From assembly GCA_963932465.1 (NCBI GenBank), contig OZ010793.1, positions 256,815,333 to 256,879,332 on the forward strand: a stretch of 64,000 bases of DNA, written 5' to 3'. A program made the position numbers and the translations under genes. Shown here piece by piece: positions 12,392 to 22,567 of this stretch. Source of the DNA: Maratus speciosus. Its lineage: Eukaryota > Arthropoda > Arachnida > Araneae > Salticidae. The notes under the pieces are model-generated. The model was not told where the DNA came from. It saw nothing but the letters and a program-made list of their open reading frames with translations, and made no database searches. The stretch's first letter is position 1, and each line of letters begins with the position of its first letter.

Positions 12392-13196
12392 CAGGGCTTA
12401 ATTTCTAACAAAAAAAAAATGTACCGGAGCCCTAATATTCTGCAGTACTAACAACCGTAGCGTGCCCGCCACACCCCCCGTCACTCCAATCTCCATATTT
12501 ATATTCCATACAGTATTTGCAAATCTTATAGCATTTTTTTTCTTTAGAAAAATAAAAATTTTAAATATATCTGTCAGCATATACTTAGATGTAAACTATT
12601 CCACTTTTTAGTTATCATTCCTTTCGAATAGAAATCCTTGGATAATTTTAATGTTAATTAATTGCAGAATTCTGGGATTAAATACGGTAATAATTATGAT
12701 TCGGAAATAGTGGCAACACAAAAAAGGAATAGTTCGCCAGCTATGCATTTTTATGAAAAAAAGAATGAAATTTACAGAAATTAATATTTATATGCTGAAG
12801 AATAGAACAAAGTTTTTCAATTTCCTATAAAACGTGCATATCTTAAACTATAATCGATTCCTTCCGTTTTACAATCTATTGTATTGAGTCTCTGAAAATC
12901 AGACTAAATTAAAAAGATTCGATGCTTTTATAGAAAAAGAGGAAACACTTCTCGGTTGCTTTCTATCAGGATAACAAAACATGGCAATTATATTTACTTA
13001 CAAATGAAAATGACTTCGTAAATGTGCCTTAAAAGGGACAACGTTAATGATATTAAAATAAAGCGCTATTGTACTGGGCTCCGGAGCCCTGTATTTATGA
13101 GCTCAGGTGAATTCCGATCACTACTTAAATATTTACTAAAAACAGAGTGCTACCGGAGCTTGAGCTCCGGTGGTCTCCGGCGCAAATTAAGCCCTG
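12392..13196. mobile_element. Non-autonomous hAT-like element, family CAGGGCTTAATTT, copy 1
   Basis: Ends CAGGGCTTAATTT and, on the complement, CAGGGCTTAATTTGCGCC. The flanks share AGGTGG with a 1-bp slip, consistent with a decayed 8-bp duplication. The right part is a GC-rich palindromic tract of CCGGAGC/GCTCCGG words (about 13078-13190). It is clearly homologous to 51284-51975 over both ends and the middle. 805 bp, no transposase. Confidence 0.75.
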
Positions 13197-13720
13197 AAGG
13201 TGGACGAATCCACAAAAGAAAAAAATTCCACACTTTTGAGCATTACCCGGAAGAAAAACTCTGTTTCGTACTCTTTTTTCTACCCAGCAACCTCCCAATA
13301 AGAGGTCATTCAATATTACAGATTTTACATGCACATATATGACCCATACACAGCAGTGTGTGAACGACAACGTATGCAACAGTTCTCCGGTTATGAGGCG
13401 GACCACATCGCCCATTAAGAAAATGCAAAGGCCTAGAAACAAGAGTCCCGCATTAGGTAAGGTGGGTAACCAATTTTTTTCTAAACGAGGTTCGTGTTCA
13501 GGGCGGGTTGACCATGTATTTTAATGTCGGAGGTAACTGAAAAAAATCAGTTGACAAATCCCTATCGAAAACGCATGCAGTGACCAAAAATTATTTTAAT
13601 TTAAAATTATTTAAATTTGTTAGTGAAAGTGTCATCGTGAATACTAGCAGTTAAACGTTACACCTAATTAGGGACCCGTTAGGGTAATAAATAAAATTTG
13701 CACCTCTGCAAATTTTATTT
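13197..13720. other. No gene seen inside the hAT element
   Basis: Open frames of about 105 codons on both strands overlap here, but neither looks like a known protein. A perfect short inverted repeat AAAATTTGCA...TGCAAATTTT is at about 13694-13719. Confidence 0.3.
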
Positions 13721-14317
13721 AAAACCAAGCTTCAACCCGAACCGAAACCAACCAAAAATATTCCATCCAACAGTAACCCGATCGAACCCGAAGTACTTAA
13801 TTCCAATCCCAACCTGAAACCTGGAATCGGAGAAAATTGATCCAAAATACATATAATGTAATTATAGAAAAATAATCTGTAATGATATCTCTAATATTAA
13901 TGTTATCTTTTAGTAGAAAAATAAACATGTAAGGAGTCATTCATATTCAAATACGTAGTTTTTATCTGAAATAGATTCCTGCACTTGTTGGGTTATACGC
14001 GACCCAAAAATTCAACTTAAAGTCAATCCGAAACCTACCAAAATATTTCCGTTGACCTAAAACCCGACAATAATTTTTCTATTGACCCTAAACCGAAACA
14101 CTTTAAACCGAACCCGACTCGACACGAAATGACCTATAATTTAATACAGTTATGAAAAAATAGTCTGCAATCATAATGTCTAATATCAATTCTATCTTTT
14201 ATCAAATAAAATAAACATGTAAAGGGACTCATTCATATTTAAATACATATTTTTTCATCTAAAAAAATAGCTTAGATTTTCTTTTTGTAAAATTGAGCTA
14301 ACTCGAATTTAACTTGG
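13721..14317. repeat. ACCCGA-rich repeat, left part
   Basis: Words AACCCGA, ACCCGAA and CCGAAAC recur every 10-30 bp. Two blocks (about 13720-13970 and 13985-14270) are diverged duplicates, each followed by AATAATCTGTAAT/TAGTCTGCAAT and AATAAACATGTAA. The repeat is interrupted at 14318-17126 by a hAT element and resumes at 17127. Confidence 0.6.
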
Positions 14318-15290
14318 CTCGTAAGTAGTGTTGTCAGGTCTAGTATCGCAAAAAGCGGGCCAGAGAGAGAAAAAAAGCAGAACAGGCGCTTGAAAATCGA
14401 AACATCCTAAGCACTACAATAAAACCTGTTAAAACGGATCCAGTGTAACGGAATAATGCTTTAAACTGAAAAATTTCACAATATCGGCAAAAACAATGCT
14501 ATACAATTATAATGCTAAGATTAAAACCTATCTAAATTGGAAAGTTCTTCCGATTCTTTGTCGTTCCATCCTAACAGGTTGCTGTATTAAATAGCTTCCT
14601 TTCTTCAAATTGAATTATACTTTATCCATAAAGGAATGGTGTGAAATTAATAAGTCGAACTAGAGTTTTTAAAGTAATTAACATTAATTTTATGACAATA
14701 ATGCTCACTTTATAACTACTGCATTTTATTATTTTCATTATTTTGCATTTCACCCACTTTTAAAGGGAAGCAATTATTATTACGTACACTCTCAAGAAAA
14801 CATTTCGTCAAACGTAAAAAACACAGGCAGCAAGTTGCCGGAACGCAAAAGTAACATGCAGCACAGTTACGGGAACACCCTGTGATTAGACGAACATGCA
14901 ACTTCAGGCAATTTTTACGTTAGATTAATGAATTTTCTATATTTTGGAGGGAAACAGGCAAATCAAAACAGGCATTTTCGTGTTTTACTAATAAAAGCAA
15001 TTGGAGAAACACTTTCAATTTATGTATTTTTTGTAGAGTGTATATTGATCGAAACCAGACAGCATGATCCTGCAACTTCTGATAAGATACATAATACATA
15101 ATTTAAATCTGAGACTAAAACTGAAATACAAAATTCTTAAGAAGAATGTAAGTTAAAGGAAAACTTGTAAAATAGCTTAGAATGTAAAAGTTCATTATTT
15201 TAATATCAGCTCAATCATAAAACAAAGTCTTGTTGATGTTTAAAAAAAAAAAAAAAAACTTTAAATTTATGCTTATTTCAAAACAGTTTA

Positions 15291-16346
15291 GAGGTCTGCA
15301 CAGGCCGCGCTCGGGCCTATTTTCATTCATGTCACTTGGGCCGGGTCCGGCTGGGCTTAATCACTGCTCTTTCCGTGCCGGCTCGAGCCTTACTTTGTTC
15401 TAAAGGATCGGGCCAGGTCTAACTTCTTTTATTCTTTACCGTGACTTGACAGGTTTCATTCTTCCTAAGTTCTTCAAAAGCCGATATTTTCAGTCCCCGT
15501 CTCGATACAGTCCGTATGAAAATCGTTGTCTTGTCATGACCTGGTCCGTGCAAATATCAGTAAAATTTGGCCCGGTCCAAAATTTTTTGCAAAAAGTGTA
15601 TATATTTTTAAATCGACATTATTCTACAATTATCAGCAAACATTAAAATGTATTTATTTTAAAGAATAGTGGATTTCTAGACAATAATATTAAAATACAG
15701 TAAAACGTATGAAAAAGAACCAGCCTACGACAGAATCCTGTCTTATACGGAAAAATTTATTGATCCATGCAAAATGCATATAATAATACGTGTGAAAATA
15801 ATATAATACATTTACACCTGCTAAGATGGAAACTTGTTAAAAAGGCATTTTTTTCTTTCCTATGCGATTCCGTCTTAGGAAATTTTACTGTATAGCATTT
15901 TTCAGATTTCTAAGTCTCCGATATATAATATATTGATTCACGATATTAATTATAGCTGAAACATTTACATACAAATAGCGATTCATTAAAAAAATGTATC
16001 TCGCAACTTAGGACGCTTCTTAAAAAATGAAGATTATAAACATGAAAAGAAAGGCTAAAATAAGTATTTTTGGTCAGAAATCCTCCTTTTAAGAAAATCG
16101 ACGTAAAAATCCATGTTTTGTAGAAATTCCATCGGGCTGGGTCGGACTCGGGCCGAGATTTTAACTTTTTACCGTGCCGGGCTTGGGCCGCACTTTTAGC
16201 TTTTATAGCAGGCTGGGCAAGGCCGAACTTTTATACCGGGCCGGGCTCAGGACGAAGTTTTAACTTTTATACCGGTCCGGGCCGAATTTTTCTTTCTATG
16301 AGTCGGACCGGGCCCGGACCTGGCAATTTCGACCCATACAGACCTC
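15291..16346. mobile_element. TA-flanked element with GGGCC-rich ends, unoccupied copy
   Basis: Left TA + GAGGTCTGCACAGGCC and right end, on the complement, GAGGTCTGTATGGGTC followed by TA. Both subterminal regions are packed with GGGCCGGG-like words separated by TTTTA tracts. The middle has a 193-bp segment bounded by CAGTAAAA...TTTTACTG. The copy at 17889-23748 is colinear but carries the tRNA-bearing hAT element; here the same site (about 15783-15790, ATAATACG) is uninterrupted. Confidence 0.65.
15698..15890. mobile_element. Small CAGTAAAA-ended segment
   Basis: Flanked by TA on both sides with ends CAGTAAAACG and, on the complement, CAGTAAAATT. The same segment is present at the same place in the copy at 17889-23748 (about 18185-18269 and 23217-23338). 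It is therefore either an older MITE insertion in the family's ancestor or an integral part of it. Confidence 0.5.
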
Positions 16347-17126
16347 TACAAAGTATAACTAACAATAAGTTATTAATTAAAATTGTTCAGTCTAATAATA
16401 CAACCAAGTTTAAATTATCAAGTAAGTCGGAAATGGAAACACTAATCAACCCGATCTGCAGCAAAATTTTAGAGCCAATGGCCAACACGTTCGGGTAGAA
16501 TCGGGTTATCTGACCCGATACAATATTTTAATTGTTAATATATATATACATCTTAGCGCAGTTTACAATGAAGTTATGTATGTATATAATTATTTTCTTA
16601 TTTATACCTTCCATCATTTCTCTTCTATATATTAAATATAGATTAATATCCATATTATTATAAAATTAGACTCTACTCTATATTAAAATTAATGAACAAA
16701 GAAGAAATTTTTAGTTTGATACTAAGTTAGCTTGAATTATTATACAAAACTATCTTTTTATATACTCATTCATTTATTAAAAAAAAATAATACTTACCCT
16801 ACGCTTTTTAATAAGACGATCGAAGTGAGCAGATGAATTTCCACGTCCTGTCTTTTCTTAAAATCGTATTTCTTATAGGCGCCTAAGTTTGCGGTCAATC
16901 CAATAAACATTGGACAGGAGTGAACATGAGTTCTTGACAAAATGGATAAGGTTTTCGGTAAAATCCGATTGTTGTGACGGCAGACTATAACCGACATGTG
17001 GTTAAATTCTTAAATTTTCTCGTCGCAGACTAAGGAATAAAATTTTAATTTAGATTAAACTCGTAAAAAATTGACATAATTTGGGTTTGGTGAAAAATCG
17101 GGACACTTGGCAACACTGCTCGTAAG

Positions 17127-17520
17127 TATCAAAACTCAACCCGAAACCCAACCCAATCACAGCGAAAAATGTTATCCTCAATCCAAGCAGTGGGTCGGGT
17201 CGGGTGTAGGTGAAATCGGTCAACCTGAATCGATGCAGGAGCCTAATCTGAGATTCTAGGCACTTTTTTGAAAAATCAGCTTAAACAAGACCGACGCGCA
17301 AGAATCAAAACTCATCCCCAAACCGAAAAAAATATTTCCAAACCAATCCGACTTCCAAAAAAAAAAAAAAATCAGAGGCAAACTTATCCGTGGGTCGGGT
17401 TTTCTATAAGCTAACCAGAGATCTTGAAAAAAAAAACTAACATTCACCCGACTCGACACGACTCGGGTCGGGTCGGAAAAAATCGGGTTACCGATATAGG
17501 ACTCTACACTCAAGTCAAAA
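17127..17520. repeat. ACCCGA/TCGGGT-rich repeat, right part
   Basis: Continuation of the repeat at 13721-14317 after the nested hAT element. It includes GGGTCGGGTCGGGT-like runs and two end-like boundaries, CAGGAGCCTAAT near 17240 and AGGACTCTA near 17500. The latter resembles CAGGACTCTAAT at the end of the 17889-23748 element, so these repeats appear to form one superfamily with the GGGCC-ended elements. Confidence 0.5.
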
Positions 17521-17600
17521 AATTTTCCCCGACGATGATTAAATTTGACCCCGACGGGGGGGCATATGCCCCCCCGGACCCCCCTCTGGCGCCGCCCTTG

Positions 17601-17888
17601 CTTATTAGTACTTACTACCACAACGAGAGTGAAAAAAAGATTTCTTTCTGCTCTCGTAATGATAGGTCTTTCTTTTGCGACTGACGAAAAAGTGTATTTC
17701 TTTCGAAACTCGCTGTATTGGCTTCTTTTTCATAGTCTATTTTAGAAGTGATTTCCTTTCTTATTATGAGAAAAAACTACAGGAATTCTTAATTTTTGAC
17801 GTTATAAAGATTCTAAAAAATATGCTTAAATTAAATTTTAAAACAAATTGGGCGTTAACGGGTTAAAGACTTTCAGTACCGTATATTA
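17601..17888. other. No gene seen
   Basis: Short flank between the large hAT element and the next repeat. T-rich; nothing recognised. Confidence 0.4.
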
Positions 17889-18573
17889 GAGATCTGCACG
17901 GGCCAGCCCGTGGCCCGAAAGCTCGAGTCTATTTTCCTTCACGGCACTTGGCCGGGCCTGGTCTGGTCTCCACTCTTTTCGGGCCGGGCCATATTTTTTT
18001 CTGAAGGCTTGGGCCTAACTTACTTTTTCTGTGCAGAGCCGGAATTAGTTTCATCAACAAAAATTTTTGCAAAAAATGCATACATTTTTAAATCACATTA
18101 TTCTACACTTATAAACATTGAAATTTATTATTTTTAAAGAATAGTAGATTTCTACGCTTATTAAAAAATAGCTAAATTAAAATATAGTAAAACGTGTGAA
18201 AAAGAACCTGCCTATGACGGTACACTGTTTTAAACTGAAACACATCTTGATCCATGCAAAATTAATATACTAATACGCAGTGGCGCCAAATGGCCCAAGC
18301 CCACTCAATAATTTGCTCTTAGCCCAACTGATTTCCATTATTCTGTTTTGTTACTTTTTTATTTTTTAATCGCTGGAAAAAGAATTCTTCCACTGAAAAT
18401 CATTTTGTTTGAAAACACAGAAAGGATAGCAGTAACAGGCACACAGGACCCTAACCCGACCCATTTAACCTAACCCAAATAATCCAGTTAAAATATTTAC
18501 TATTATTTTAACACAGTCAAACTGACTGGTAAAGTTATCATACGAATTGAATATTTCCAACTGAGCGAAAAAA

Positions 18574-18645
18574 TGCCCAGGCCGGGAATCGAACCCAGAT
18601 CCTTGGCTTACAAGGCCAATGCTTTTCCATTTAAGCTAACTGGGC
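18574..18645 (-). tRNA. tRNA-Thr(UGU)-like, array copy 1
   Basis: Read on the minus strand: acceptor GCCCAGT/CCTGGGC (six pairs, last position mismatched), discriminator A, D arm GCTT-AAATGGAA-AAGC, anticodon stem TTGGC/GCCAA with loop CTTGTAA (anticodon TGT at 18610-18612), 4-nt variable region, T arm CTGGG-TTCGATT-CCCGG. The A box TAGCTTAAATGG has one departure from consensus and the B box GGTTCGATTCC is perfect. A T6 Pol III terminator begins immediately after the discriminator. Length 72 nt, no intron, CCA not encoded. G1-C72 and C2-G71 suit threonine identity and it resembles insect tRNA-Thr(UGU). It may instead be a tRNA-derived SINE head. Confidence 0.85.
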
Positions 18646-18848
18646 CGACAACCAGCCAGCATATTTAGCTCAGATAACCTTATTGGTAGGAACATCTGGT
18701 CTGTCATGTAGACAGCTCAACAGAATAAACCGCAGGTTAAGGACCTCCATATAAACGATGGATACGTAGATGAACTATTATTTTAACACAGTCAAACTGA
18801 CTGGTAAAGTTATCATACGAATTGAATATTTCCAACTGAGCGAAAAAA

Positions 18849-18920
18849 TGCCCAGGCCGGGAATCGAACCCAGATCCTTGGCTTACAAGGCCAATGCTTT
18901 TCCATTTAAGCTAACTGGGC
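18849..18920 (-). tRNA. tRNA-Thr(UGU)-like, array copy 2
   Basis: Same 72-nt sequence as copy 1, with all stems intact apart from the shared 7-66 mismatch. Its unit differs from the first only in flanking bases. Confidence 0.85.
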
Positions 18921-19123
18921 CGACAACCAGCCAGCATATTTCGCTCAGATAACCTTATTGGTAGGAACATCTGGTCTGTCATGTAGGCAGCTCAACAGAA
19001 TAAACCGCAGGTTAAGGACCTCCATATAAACGATGGATACGTAGATGAACTATTATTTTAACACAGTCAAACTGACTGGTAAAGTTATCATACGAATTGA
19101 ATATTTCCAACTGAGCGAAAAAA

Positions 19124-19195
19124 TGCCCAGGCCGGGAATCGAACCCAGATCCTTGGCTTACAAGGCCAATGCTTTTCCATTTAAGCTAACTGGGC
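19124..19195 (-). tRNA. tRNA-Thr(UGU)-like, array copy 3
   Basis: Identical to copy 1 through the mature region and terminator. Confidence 0.85.
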
Positions 19196-19398
19196 CGACA
19201 ACCAGCCAGCATATTTCGCTCAGATAACCTTATTGGTAGGAACATCTGGTCTGTCATGTAGACAGCTCAACAGAATAAACCGCAGGTTAAGGACCTCCAT
19301 ATAAACGATGGATACGTAGATGAACTATTATTTTAACACAGTGAAACTGACTGGTAAGGTTATCATACGAATTGAATATTTCCAACTGAGCGAAAAAA

Positions 19399-19470
19399 TG
19401 CCCAGGCCGGGAATCGAACCCAGATCCTTGGCTTACAAGGCCAGTGCTTTTCCATTTAAGCTAACTGGGC
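19399..19470 (-). tRNA. tRNA-Thr(UGU)-like, array copy 4 (C27 variant)
   Basis: First base of the anticodon stem is C instead of T, giving a C27-A43 mismatch. The unit also has GTGAAACTG and GGTAAGG flanking variants that recur only in copy 13. Confidence 0.8.
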
Positions 19471-19673
19471 CGACAACCAGCCAGCATATTTCGCTCAGAT
19501 AACCTTATTGGTAGGAACATCTGGTCTGTCATGTAGACAGCTCAACAGAATAAACCGCAGGTTAAGGACCTCCATATAAACGATGGATACGTAGATGAAC
19601 TATTATTTTAACACAGTCAAACTGACTGGTAAAGTTATCATACGAATTGAATATTTCCAACTGAGCGAAAAAA

Positions 19674-19745
19674 TGCCCAGGCCGGGAATCGAACCCAGAT
19701 CCTTGGCTTACAAGGCCAGTGCTTTTCCATTTAAGCTAACTGGGC
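19674..19745 (-). tRNA. tRNA-Thr(UGU)-like, array copy 5 (C27 variant)
   Basis: Carries the C27 change at the top of the anticodon stem; otherwise as copy 1. Confidence 0.8.
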
Positions 19746-19948
19746 CGACAACCAGCCAGCATATTTCGCTCAGATAACCTTATTGGTAGGAACATCTGGT
19801 CTGTCATGTAGGCAGCTCAACAGAATAAACCGCAGGTTAAGGACCTCCATATAAACGATGGATACGTAGATGAACTATTATTTTAACACAGTCAAACTGA
19901 CTGGTAAAGTTATCATACGAATTGAATATTTCCAACTGAGCGAAAAAA

Positions 19949-20020
19949 TGCCCAGGCCGGGAATCGAACCCAGATCCTTGGCTTACAAGGCCAGTGCTTT
20001 TCCATTTAATCTAACTGGGC
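19949..20020 (-). tRNA. tRNA-Thr(UGU)-like, array copy 6, D-stem mutant
   Basis: C27 variant with an extra change turning TAGC into TAGA in the A box and D stem. It breaks a D-stem pair and an A-box position, so this copy is the most likely of copies 1-13 to be silent. Confidence 0.7.
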
Positions 20021-20223
20021 CGACAACCAGCCAGCATATTTCGCTCAGATAACCTTATTGGTAGGAACATCTGGTCTGTCATGTAGACAGCACAACAGAA
20101 TAAACCACAGGTTAAGGACCTCCATATAAACGATGGATACGTAGATGAACTATTATTTTAACACAGTCAAACTGACTGGTAAAGTTATCATACGAATTGA
20201 ATATTTCCAACTGAGCGAAAAAA

Positions 20224-20295
20224 TGCCCAGGCCGGGAATCGAACCCAGATCCTTGGCTTACAAGGCCAGTGCTTTTCCATTTAAGCTAACTGGGC
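20224..20295 (-). tRNA. tRNA-Thr(UGU)-like, array copy 7 (C27 variant)
   Basis: C27 variant; control boxes and terminator intact. Confidence 0.8.
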
Positions 20296-20498
20296 CGACA
20301 ACCAGCCAGCATATTTCGCTCAGATAACCTTATTGGTAGGAACATCTGGTCTGTCATGTAGGCAGCTCAACAGAATAAACAGCAGGTTAAGGACCTCCAT
20401 ATAAACGATGGATACGTAGATGAACTATTATTTTAACACAGTCAAACTGACTGGTAAAGTTATCATACGAATTGAATATTTCCAACTGAGCGAAAAAA

Positions 20499-20570
20499 TG
20501 CCCAGGCCGGGAATCGAACCCAGATCCTTGGCTTACAAGGCCAGTGCTTTTCCATTTAAGCTAACTGGGC
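20499..20570 (-). tRNA. tRNA-Thr(UGU)-like, array copy 8 (C27 variant)
   Basis: C27 variant; last of the five consecutive C27 copies (4-8). Confidence 0.8.
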
Positions 20571-20773
20571 CGACAACCAGCCAGCATATTTCGCTCAGAT
20601 AACCTTATTGGTAGGAACATCTGGTCTGTCATGTAGACAGCTCAACCGAATAAACCGCAGGTTAAGGACCTCCATATAAACGATGGATACGTAGATGAAC
20701 TATTATTTTAACACAGTGTAACTGACTGGTAAAGTTATCATACGAATTGAATATTTCCAACTGAGCGAAAAAA

Positions 20774-20845
20774 TGCCCAGGCCGGGAATCGAACCCAGAT
20801 CCTTAGCTTACAAGGCCAATGCTTTTCCATTTAAGCTAACTGGGC
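20774..20845 (-). tRNA. tRNA-Thr(UGU)-like, array copy 9
   Basis: T27 form with one change in the 3' half of the anticodon stem (GCTAA), which leaves a G-U wobble and so keeps the stem. Confidence 0.8.
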
Positions 20846-21048
20846 CGACAACCAGCCAGCATATTTCGCTCAGATAACCTTATTGGTAGGAACATCTGGT
20901 CTGTCATGTAGACAGCTCAACAGAATAAACCGCAGGTTAAGGACCTCCATATAAACGATGGATACGTAGATGAACTATTATTTTAACACAGTGAAACTGA
21001 CTGGTAAAGTTATCATACGAATTGAATATTTCCAACTGAGCGAAAAAA

Positions 21049-21120
21049 TGCCCAGGCCGGGAATCGAACCCAGATCCTTGGCTTACAAGGCCAATGCTTT
21101 TCCATTTAAGCTAACTGGGC
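21049..21120 (-). tRNA. tRNA-Thr(UGU)-like, array copy 10
   Basis: Mature region as copy 1. One base is deleted just upstream of the 5' end and a nearby A replaces C; copy 11 shares both. Confidence 0.85.
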
Positions 21121-21322
21121 GACAAACAGCCAGCATATTTCGCTCAGATAACCTTATTGGTCGGAACATCTGGTCTGTCATGTAGACAGCTCAACAGAAT
21201 AAACCGCAGGTTAAGGACCTCCATATAAACGATGGATACGTAGATGAACTATTATTTTAACACAGTCAAACTGACTGGTAAAGTTATCATACGAATTGAA
21301 TATTTCCAACTGAGCGAAAAAA

Positions 21323-21394
21323 TGCCCAGGCCGGGAATCGAACCCAGATCCTTGGCTTACAAGGCCAATGCTTTTCCATTTAAGCTAACTGGGC
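21323..21394 (-). tRNA. tRNA-Thr(UGU)-like, array copy 11
   Basis: Mature region as copy 1, with the same upstream deletion as copy 10, indicating a recent duplication of that unit. Confidence 0.85.
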
Positions 21395-21596
21395 GACAAA
21401 CAGCCAGCATATTTCGCTCAGATAACCTTATTGGTAGGAACATCTGGTCTGTCATGTAGACAGCTCAACAGAATAAACCGCAGGTTAAGGACCTCCATAT
21501 AAACGATGGATACGTAGATGAACTATTATTTTAACACAGTCAAACTGACTGGTAAAGTTATCATACGAATTGAATATTTCCAACTGAGCGAAAAAA

Positions 21597-21668
21597 TGCC
21601 CAGGCCGGGAATCGAACCCAGATCCTTGGCTTACAAGGCCAATGCTTTTCCATTTAAGCTAACTGGGC
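21597..21668 (-). tRNA. tRNA-Thr(UGU)-like, array copy 12
   Basis: Mature region as copy 1. The upstream inverted-repeat arm is altered to TTTCGTTCAG. Confidence 0.85.
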
Positions 21669-21871
21669 CGACAACCAGCCAGCATATTTCGTTCAGATAA
21701 CCTTATTGGTAGGAACATCTGGTCTGTCATGTAGACAGCTCAACAGAATAAACCGCAGGTTAAGGACCTCCATATAAACGATGGATACGTAGATGAACTA
21801 TTATTTTAACACAGTGAAACTGACTGGTAAGGTTATCATACGAATTGAATATTTCCAACTGAGCGAAAAAA

Positions 21872-21943
21872 TGCCCAGGCCGGGAATCGAACCCAGATCC
21901 TTGGCTTACAAGGCCAGTGCTTTTCCATTTAAGCTAACTGGGC
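21872..21943 (-). tRNA. tRNA-Thr(UGU)-like, array copy 13 (C27 variant)
   Basis: C27 variant that also shares the rare GTGAAACTG and GGTAAGG flanking changes of copy 4, nine units away. Confidence 0.8.
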
Positions 21944-22146
21944 CGACAACCAGCCAGCATATTTCGCTCAGATAACCTTATTGGTAGGAACATCTGGTCT
22001 GTCATGTAGGCAGCTCAACAGAATAAACCGCAGGTTAAGGACCTCCATATAAACGATGGATACGTAGATGAACTATTATTTTAACACAGTCAAACTGACT
22101 GGTAAAGTTATCATACGAATTGAATATTTCCAACTGAGCGAAAAAA

Positions 22147-22213
22147 TGCCCAGGCCGGGAATCGAACCCAGATCCTTGGCTTACAAGGCCAATGCTTTTC
22201 CAGCTAAATGGGC
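22147..22213 (-). pseudogene. tRNA-Thr-like copy 14, D-arm deletion
   Basis: Five bases are lost in the D arm and the acceptor 5' half is altered (CATTT for CAGTT). The A box is broken. This copy abuts the fold-back junction at 22203-22236. Confidence 0.8.
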
Positions 22214-22236
22214 CGACAACCAGCCAGAATATTTAT

Positions 22237-22292
22237 TGGAAAAGCATTGGCCTTGTAAGCCAAGGATCTGGGTTCGATTCCCGGCTTGGGCA
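22237..22292 (+). pseudogene. tRNA-Thr-like fragment, inverted copy 15
   Basis: Plus-strand copy lacking the 5' acceptor half and most of the D arm. It begins at TGGAAAAGC and runs through an intact anticodon arm, T arm and T6 terminator. It forms the inner end of the fold-back with copy 14. Confidence 0.8.
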
Positions 22293-22495
22293 TTTTTTCG
22301 CTCAGTTGGAAATATTCAATTCGTATGATAACTTTACCAGTCAGTTTGACTGTGTTAAAATAATAGTTCATCTACGTATCCATCGTTTATATGGAGGTCC
22401 TTAACCTGCGGTTTATTCTGTTGAGCTGTCTACATGACAGACCAGATGTTCCTACCAATAAGGTTATCTGAGCGAAATATGCTGGCTGGTTGTCG

Positions 22496-22567
22496 GTCCA
22501 GTTAGCTTAAATGGAAAAGCATTGACCTTGTAAGGCAAGGATCTGGGTTCGATTCCCGGCCTGAGCA
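22496..22567 (+). tRNA. tRNA-Thr(UGU)-like, inverted copy 16, degenerate
   Basis: Full-length plus-strand copy with changes in both acceptor halves (GTCCAGT, CCTGAGC) that still allow a G-U or A-type weakening, and an A-G mismatch in the anticodon stem (TTGAC/GGCAA). Control boxes remain, but it is likely to be a pseudogene. Confidence 0.55.

Larger units (their letters stand above)
14326..17118. mobile_element. Nested hAT-like element, 2.8 kb
   Basis: Perfect 8-bp duplication CTCGTAAG at 14318-14325 and 17119-17126. Ends TAGTGTTGTCAGGTC and, on the complement, CAGTGTTGCCAAGTG. Its own interior is interrupted by the TA-flanked element at 15291-16346. No transposase motif recognised. It splits the ACCCGA-rich repeat, so it inserted after that repeat. 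Confidence 0.8.
11122..17600. mobile_element. Large hAT-like element with nested insertions
   Basis: The left end CAGGGGCGGCGCCAGA and the complement of the right end CAAGGGCGGCGCCAGA match at 15 of 16 positions. They are flanked by CTTACTAG (11114-11121) and CTTATTAG (17601-17608), an 8-bp duplication with one difference. The interior contains elements at 11196-11861, 12392-13196, 14326-17118 and 15291-16346 plus ACCCGA-rich sequence. No transposase relic was recognised, so little of the original hAT interior may remain. The alternative is that two unrelated hAT ends flank the region by chance, which the matching flanks argue against. Confidence 0.7.

Noticed and set aside
13022..13442. Overlapping ~105-codon frames on opposite strands
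   Set aside because: They cover the GC-rich end of a non-autonomous hAT element; the homologous copy at 51284-51975 does not keep the frames.
18770..21975. Repeated ~60-codon plus-strand frames containing PRPGIEPRS
   Set aside because: These are antisense translations of the tRNA T arm and flanks. The PGIEPR signature is a well-known artefact of frames read opposite a tRNA gene, and the frame recurs only because the unit does.
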